A stretch of 64,000 bases of DNA, from NCBI RefSeq assembly GCF_036084755.1, contig NZ_CP107968.1, forward strand, positions 6,201,001 to 6,265,000. The letters run 5' to 3'. A program made the position numbers and the translations under genes. Of this stretch, positions 61,551 to 64,000 are shown piece after piece; the first letter of the stretch is position 1, and each line of letters begins with the position of its first letter. Source of the DNA: Streptomyces sp. NBC_00370. Its GTDB lineage: Bacteria > Actinomycetota > Actinomycetes > Streptomycetales > Streptomycetaceae. Below the pieces are notes generated by a model. The model did not search any database and was not told the DNA's origin. It saw nothing but the letters and a program-made list of their open reading frames with translations.

Positions 61551-61790
61551 TCAACGGCCCTGCGAGGCCTCGGAGTGCTGGGTGTGATCGGGTGCCTGGT
61601 CCGACTGCAGGGACGGCATCCCGAACAGCAGCGCACCGGCGAAACAGGCGACGATCACCAGTCCGGTGAGCGTGCGGCCCACCAACTGCGACCGGTCGGC
61701 GCGCTGTTTGGGCGGCGGGGCGACATTGCTTCGGAAGGCGTCGGCCTCGGCGACGAATGCGAACGGGACGGCTTCACGCCGGCGGAACAT
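61551..61790 (-). CDS. small single-span membrane protein
   Basis: 79 aa from ATG 61790, chosen because longer forms would run antisense into thyX. It has a basic N-terminus (MFRRREAVPF), one membrane helix (TLTGLVIVACFAGALLFGM) and a polar tail. GAAGAGAG upstream is a modest ribosome binding site. Not recognised; divergent from thyX. Confidence 0.7.
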   Translation of the reverse strand: MFRRREAVPFAFVAEADAFRSNVAPPPKQRADRSQLVGRTLTGLVIVACFAGALLFGMPSLQSDQAPDHTQHSEASQGR

Positions 61791-61962
61791 GTGGGGCTCT
61801 CTTCGGTCTTCGGTGGTCTTCGGTCTCTCGTGCGTCAACCAGTAGGACGAACAACAGAGTGATTCGGTGCCCGAATTCACCGAATTGACCAATGAGGACG
61901 GCTGTCGGTGGCGGCCCGTAGAGTGGGCGCCGCCCGAGCGACGCGACAGGAAGGACCCGCCG

Positions 61963-62700
61963 GTGAGCGACACTCCCGCCGAAACCAAACCGAGCTTCCG
62001 CAGCGATGTGAGCGTCGAGTTGGTGAAGCACAGCGCAGGGGATTCGGACGTGCTGTGGGCAGCGCGCGTCTCGACCGCAGGGGAGCAGTCCCTGGAGGAG
62101 CTCACGAAGGACCCGGAGCGGTCGAAGGGGCTCATCAACTACCTGATGCGCGACCGGCACGGCAGCCCCTTCGAGCACAACTCGATGACCTTCTTCATCA
62201 GCGCCCCGATCTTTGTGTTCCGCGAGTTCATGCGCCATCGCGTCGGCTGGTCGTACAACGAGGAATCGGGCAGGTACCGGGAGCTGCAGCCGGTCTTCTA
62301 CGTCCCCGACGACGCGCGCAAGCTCGTGCAGGAGGGCCGCCCGGGGAAGTACGTCTTCGTCGAGGGCACCCCGGAGCAGCGCGCGCTGACCGGCCGGACG
62401 ATGGGAACGGCCTACGCGCAGGCGTACGAGGCGTACCAGGAGATGCTGGCGGCGGGAGTCGCCCGCGAGGTGGCCCGCGCCGTTCTGCCGGTGGGCCTGT
62501 TCTCCTCGATGTACGCGACGTGCAACGCGCGCTCGCTGATGCACTTCCTCGGCCTGCGCACCCAGCACGAGCTGGCCACGACCCCGTCCTTCCCGCAGCG
62601 GGAGATCGAGATGGTCGGCGAGCGGATGGAGGAGCACTGGGCCGCGCTCATGCCGCTCACCCATGCGGCCTTCAATGCCAACGGCCGGGTGGCGCCGTAA
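61963..62700 (+). CDS. thyX: flavin-dependent thymidylate synthase ThyX
   Basis: Makes dTMP from dUMP using FAD and methylenetetrahydrofolate. 245 aa from GTG 61963 with AGGAAGGA upstream. The family motif appears as RHRVGWSYNEESGRY. The spacing from RHR to the conserved Ser is eight residues rather than the textbook seven. Substrate-binding C-terminal NARSLMHFLGLR is intact. Terminated by an 11-bp stem. Confidence 0.95.
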   Translation: MSDTPAETKPSFRSDVSVELVKHSAGDSDVLWAARVSTAGEQSLEELTKDPERSKGLINYLMRDRHGSPFEHNSMTFFISAPIFVFREFMRHRVGWSYNEESGRYRELQPVFYVPDDARKLVQEGRPGKYVFVEGTPEQRALTGRTMGTAYAQAYEAYQEMLAAGVAREVARAVLPVGLFSSMYATCNARSLMHFLGLRTQHELATTPSFPQREIEMVGERMEEHWAALMPLTHAAFNANGRVAP

Positions 62701-62800
62701 TTCCGGTGCGGGGACCCGGCTGGGCACGTATGTGCGGACGGTCGAGCGAAGTGTCCGTATTGCGGCGTTTCGAGAAGTTCATCTAGGCTGATCAAACGGA

Positions 62801-62838
62801 CCCGGCACTGCTTGAACCCCCGAGCAGGCAGTGCCGGG
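62801..62838 (+). terminator. hairpin terminator after thyX
   Basis: CCCGGCACTGC pairs perfectly with GCAGTGCCGGG across a 16-base loop, followed by CTCCTCTTG. Confidence 0.8.
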
Positions 62839-62900
62839 CTCCTCTTGTCGGGTCCCCCTCGGGGGACACAGCGAGCTGAGCAGCGAGTAGCGTGTTACCC

Positions 62901-63800
62901 ATGGCCCCGATCTCCACTCCGCAGACCCCCTTCGGGCGGGTCCTCACCGCCATGGTCACGCCCTTCACGGCGGACGGCGCACTCGACCTCGACGGTGCCC
63001 AGCAGCTCGCCGCCCATCTGGTGGAGGCAGGCAACGACGGCCTGATCCTCAACGGCACCACGGGCGAGTCGCCGACCACCAGCGACGCGGAGAAAGACCA
63101 GCTCGTACGGGCTGTTGTCGAAGCCGTCGGAGACCGGGCCCATGTCGTCGCCGGCGTCGGCACCAACGACACCCGGCACAGCCTGGAGCTCGCCCGCGCG
63201 GCGGAAAGCGCCGGGGCGCACGGCCTGCTCGCCGTGACCCCGTACTACAACAAGCCCCCGCAAGAGGGCCTCTTCCAGCACTTCACCGCGATCGCGGATG
63301 CCACGGAACTTCCGGTGATGCTCTACGACATCCCGGGCCGCAGCGGAGTCCCCATCGACACCGAGACGATCGTCCGGCTCGCCCAGCACCCAAGGATCGT
63401 TGCCAACAAGGACGCCAAGGGCGACCTCGGCCGCGCCAGCTGGGCCATCGCCCAGTCCGGCCTCGCCTGGTACTCCGGCGACGACATGCTCAACCTGCCG
63501 CTGCTCTCGGTCGGCGCCGTCGGATTCGTCTCCGTCGTCGGCCACGTGGTCACGCCGGAACTGCGCGAGCTGCTCGACGCGTACCTCGCGGGCGACGTCC
63601 AGAAGGCCACCGAGATCCACCAGAAGCTGCTGCCGGTCTTCATCGGGATGTTCAGGACACAGGGCGTCATCACCACCAAGGCCGCGCTCAACCTGCGGAA
63701 ACTCCCCGCAGGCCCGCTGCGCCTCCCGCTGGTCGAGCTGACGGCCCAGGAAACGGCCCAGCTCAAGAGCGATCTCGCGGCTGGTGGGGTAGAGCTTTAA
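62901..63800 (+). CDS. dapA: 4-hydroxy-tetrahydrodipicolinate synthase
   Basis: Condenses pyruvate with aspartate semialdehyde in lysine/DAP synthesis. 299 aa from ATG 62901. The TIM barrel has GTTGESPTTS, the tyrosine-containing VTPYYNKPPQEG, YDIPGRSGV and the Schiff-base lysine in VANKDAKGD near residue 170. GTG 62892 is a weaker alternative start. A hairpin terminator separates it from the RNase J gene. Confidence 0.95.
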   Translation: MAPISTPQTPFGRVLTAMVTPFTADGALDLDGAQQLAAHLVEAGNDGLILNGTTGESPTTSDAEKDQLVRAVVEAVGDRAHVVAGVGTNDTRHSLELARAAESAGAHGLLAVTPYYNKPPQEGLFQHFTAIADATELPVMLYDIPGRSGVPIDTETIVRLAQHPRIVANKDAKGDLGRASWAIAQSGLAWYSGDDMLNLPLLSVGAVGFVSVVGHVVTPELRELLDAYLAGDVQKATEIHQKLLPVFIGMFRTQGVITTKAALNLRKLPAGPLRLPLVELTAQETAQLKSDLAAGGVEL

Positions 63801-63878
63801 CCACAGACTTCACAACTGAATACGCGTAGACAGCACACACACATGGACACAGACAACTGCAAGTGCACGAATGTCATG

Positions 63879-63909
63879 CGCGCCACGTGCCTGAGAGGTA
63901 CGTGGCGCG
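63879..63909 (+). terminator. hairpin terminator between dapA and RNase J gene
   Basis: CGCGCCACGTGCCT pairs with AGGTACGTGGCGCG (14 bp, one wobble) across the loop GAG, about 80 bp after the dapA stop. Confidence 0.75.
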
Positions 63910-63927
63910 TGTGGTGAGGAGAGTCTT

Positions 63928-64000
63928 TTGAGTCATCCGCATCCCGAACTCGGCGCCCCGCCCAAGCTGGCCAAGGGTGGCCTGCGCGTCACCCCACTCG
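63928..64000 (+). CDS. rnj: ribonuclease J, 3' truncated by window end
   Basis: Only 24 codons are visible, starting with TTG 63928 after GAGGAG. The visible residues SHPHPELGAPPKLAKGGLRV followed by TPL resemble the N-terminus of Streptomyces RNase J, a metallo-beta-lactamase-fold exo/endoribonuclease. Gene order after dapA supports this. The catalytic domain lies outside the window. Confidence 0.75.
   Translation, partial: MSHPHPELGAPPKLAKGGLRVTPL

Noticed and set aside
61791..62138. N-terminal extension of the small membrane protein into antisense thyX
   Set aside because: It would lie wholly antisense to thyX coding sequence and its promoter, whereas ATG 61790 gives a sensible membrane protein.
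1..64000. tRNA, rRNA, CRISPR, transposase or prophage features
   Set aside because: None was recognised on either strand; the direct repeats present lack spacers of uniform length.

Overview
The window is a high-G+C actinomycete chromosome segment, almost certainly Streptomyces. The evidence is the very strong G/C bias at third codon positions, GTG/TTG starts, the dxr-rseP-ispG and rimP-nusA-ylxR-infB-rbfA-truB-ribF blocks, a Streptomyces-type ESX (type VII secretion) locus, and rpsO-pnp followed by an M16 protease, dapB, thyX, dapA and RNase J. I infer that the order matches the S. coelicolor core region around SCO5671-SCO5745; this comes from memory and was not searched. No rRNA, tRNA, CRISPR array, prophage or insertion sequence was seen.

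Layout. 0-14.3 kb is catabolic: a 5'-truncated FAD amine oxidase, a secreted GH18 chitinase with a DasR-type operator in its promoter, a PAP2 phosphatase, GABA aminotransferase (gabT), a chromosomal T4CP-like ATPase, a PucR regulator, an aldehyde dehydrogenase and a long acyl-CoA dehydrogenase. Oxidase, aminotransferase and dehydrogenase fit putrescine/GABA degradation, with PucR the likely regulator. 14.3-20.5 kb holds a small antibiotic-nucleotidyltransferase-like gene, dxr-rseP, a strong terminator, ispG and two GNAT acetyltransferases. 20.7-24.8 kb holds proS, a roughly 430-bp composite repeat block, and a reverse-strand trio: a kinase-fold protein lacking its catalytic residues, a DUF4439 ferritin-like protein and a lipoprotein.

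24.9-33.0 kb is the translation block (rimP, nusA, ylxR, infB, DUF503, rbfA, truB, ribF). The infB leader carries three ATGA-coupled mini-ORFs and a hairpin beside the ribosome binding site. At 33.0-33.8 kb is a membrane protein gene with a probable double frameshift. 33.8-39.8 kb is a reverse-strand oligopeptide ABC transporter operon with overlapping genes; its binding protein has an unusual C-terminal membrane anchor.

40.0-55.3 kb is the ESX locus: an EspI-like proline/glutamine-rich ParA ATPase, an uncharacterised protein, EccE, EccB, mycosin MycP, the WXG100 pair EsxB/EsxA, a DUF397 protein, a fused three-ATPase EccC and EccD. EsxB/EsxA are substrates, EccB/C/D/E form the membrane machine and MycP is its protease. 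55.4-64.0 kb contains rpsO, pnp, an M16 protease, dapB, three small membrane protein genes, thyX, dapA and the first codons of RNase J.
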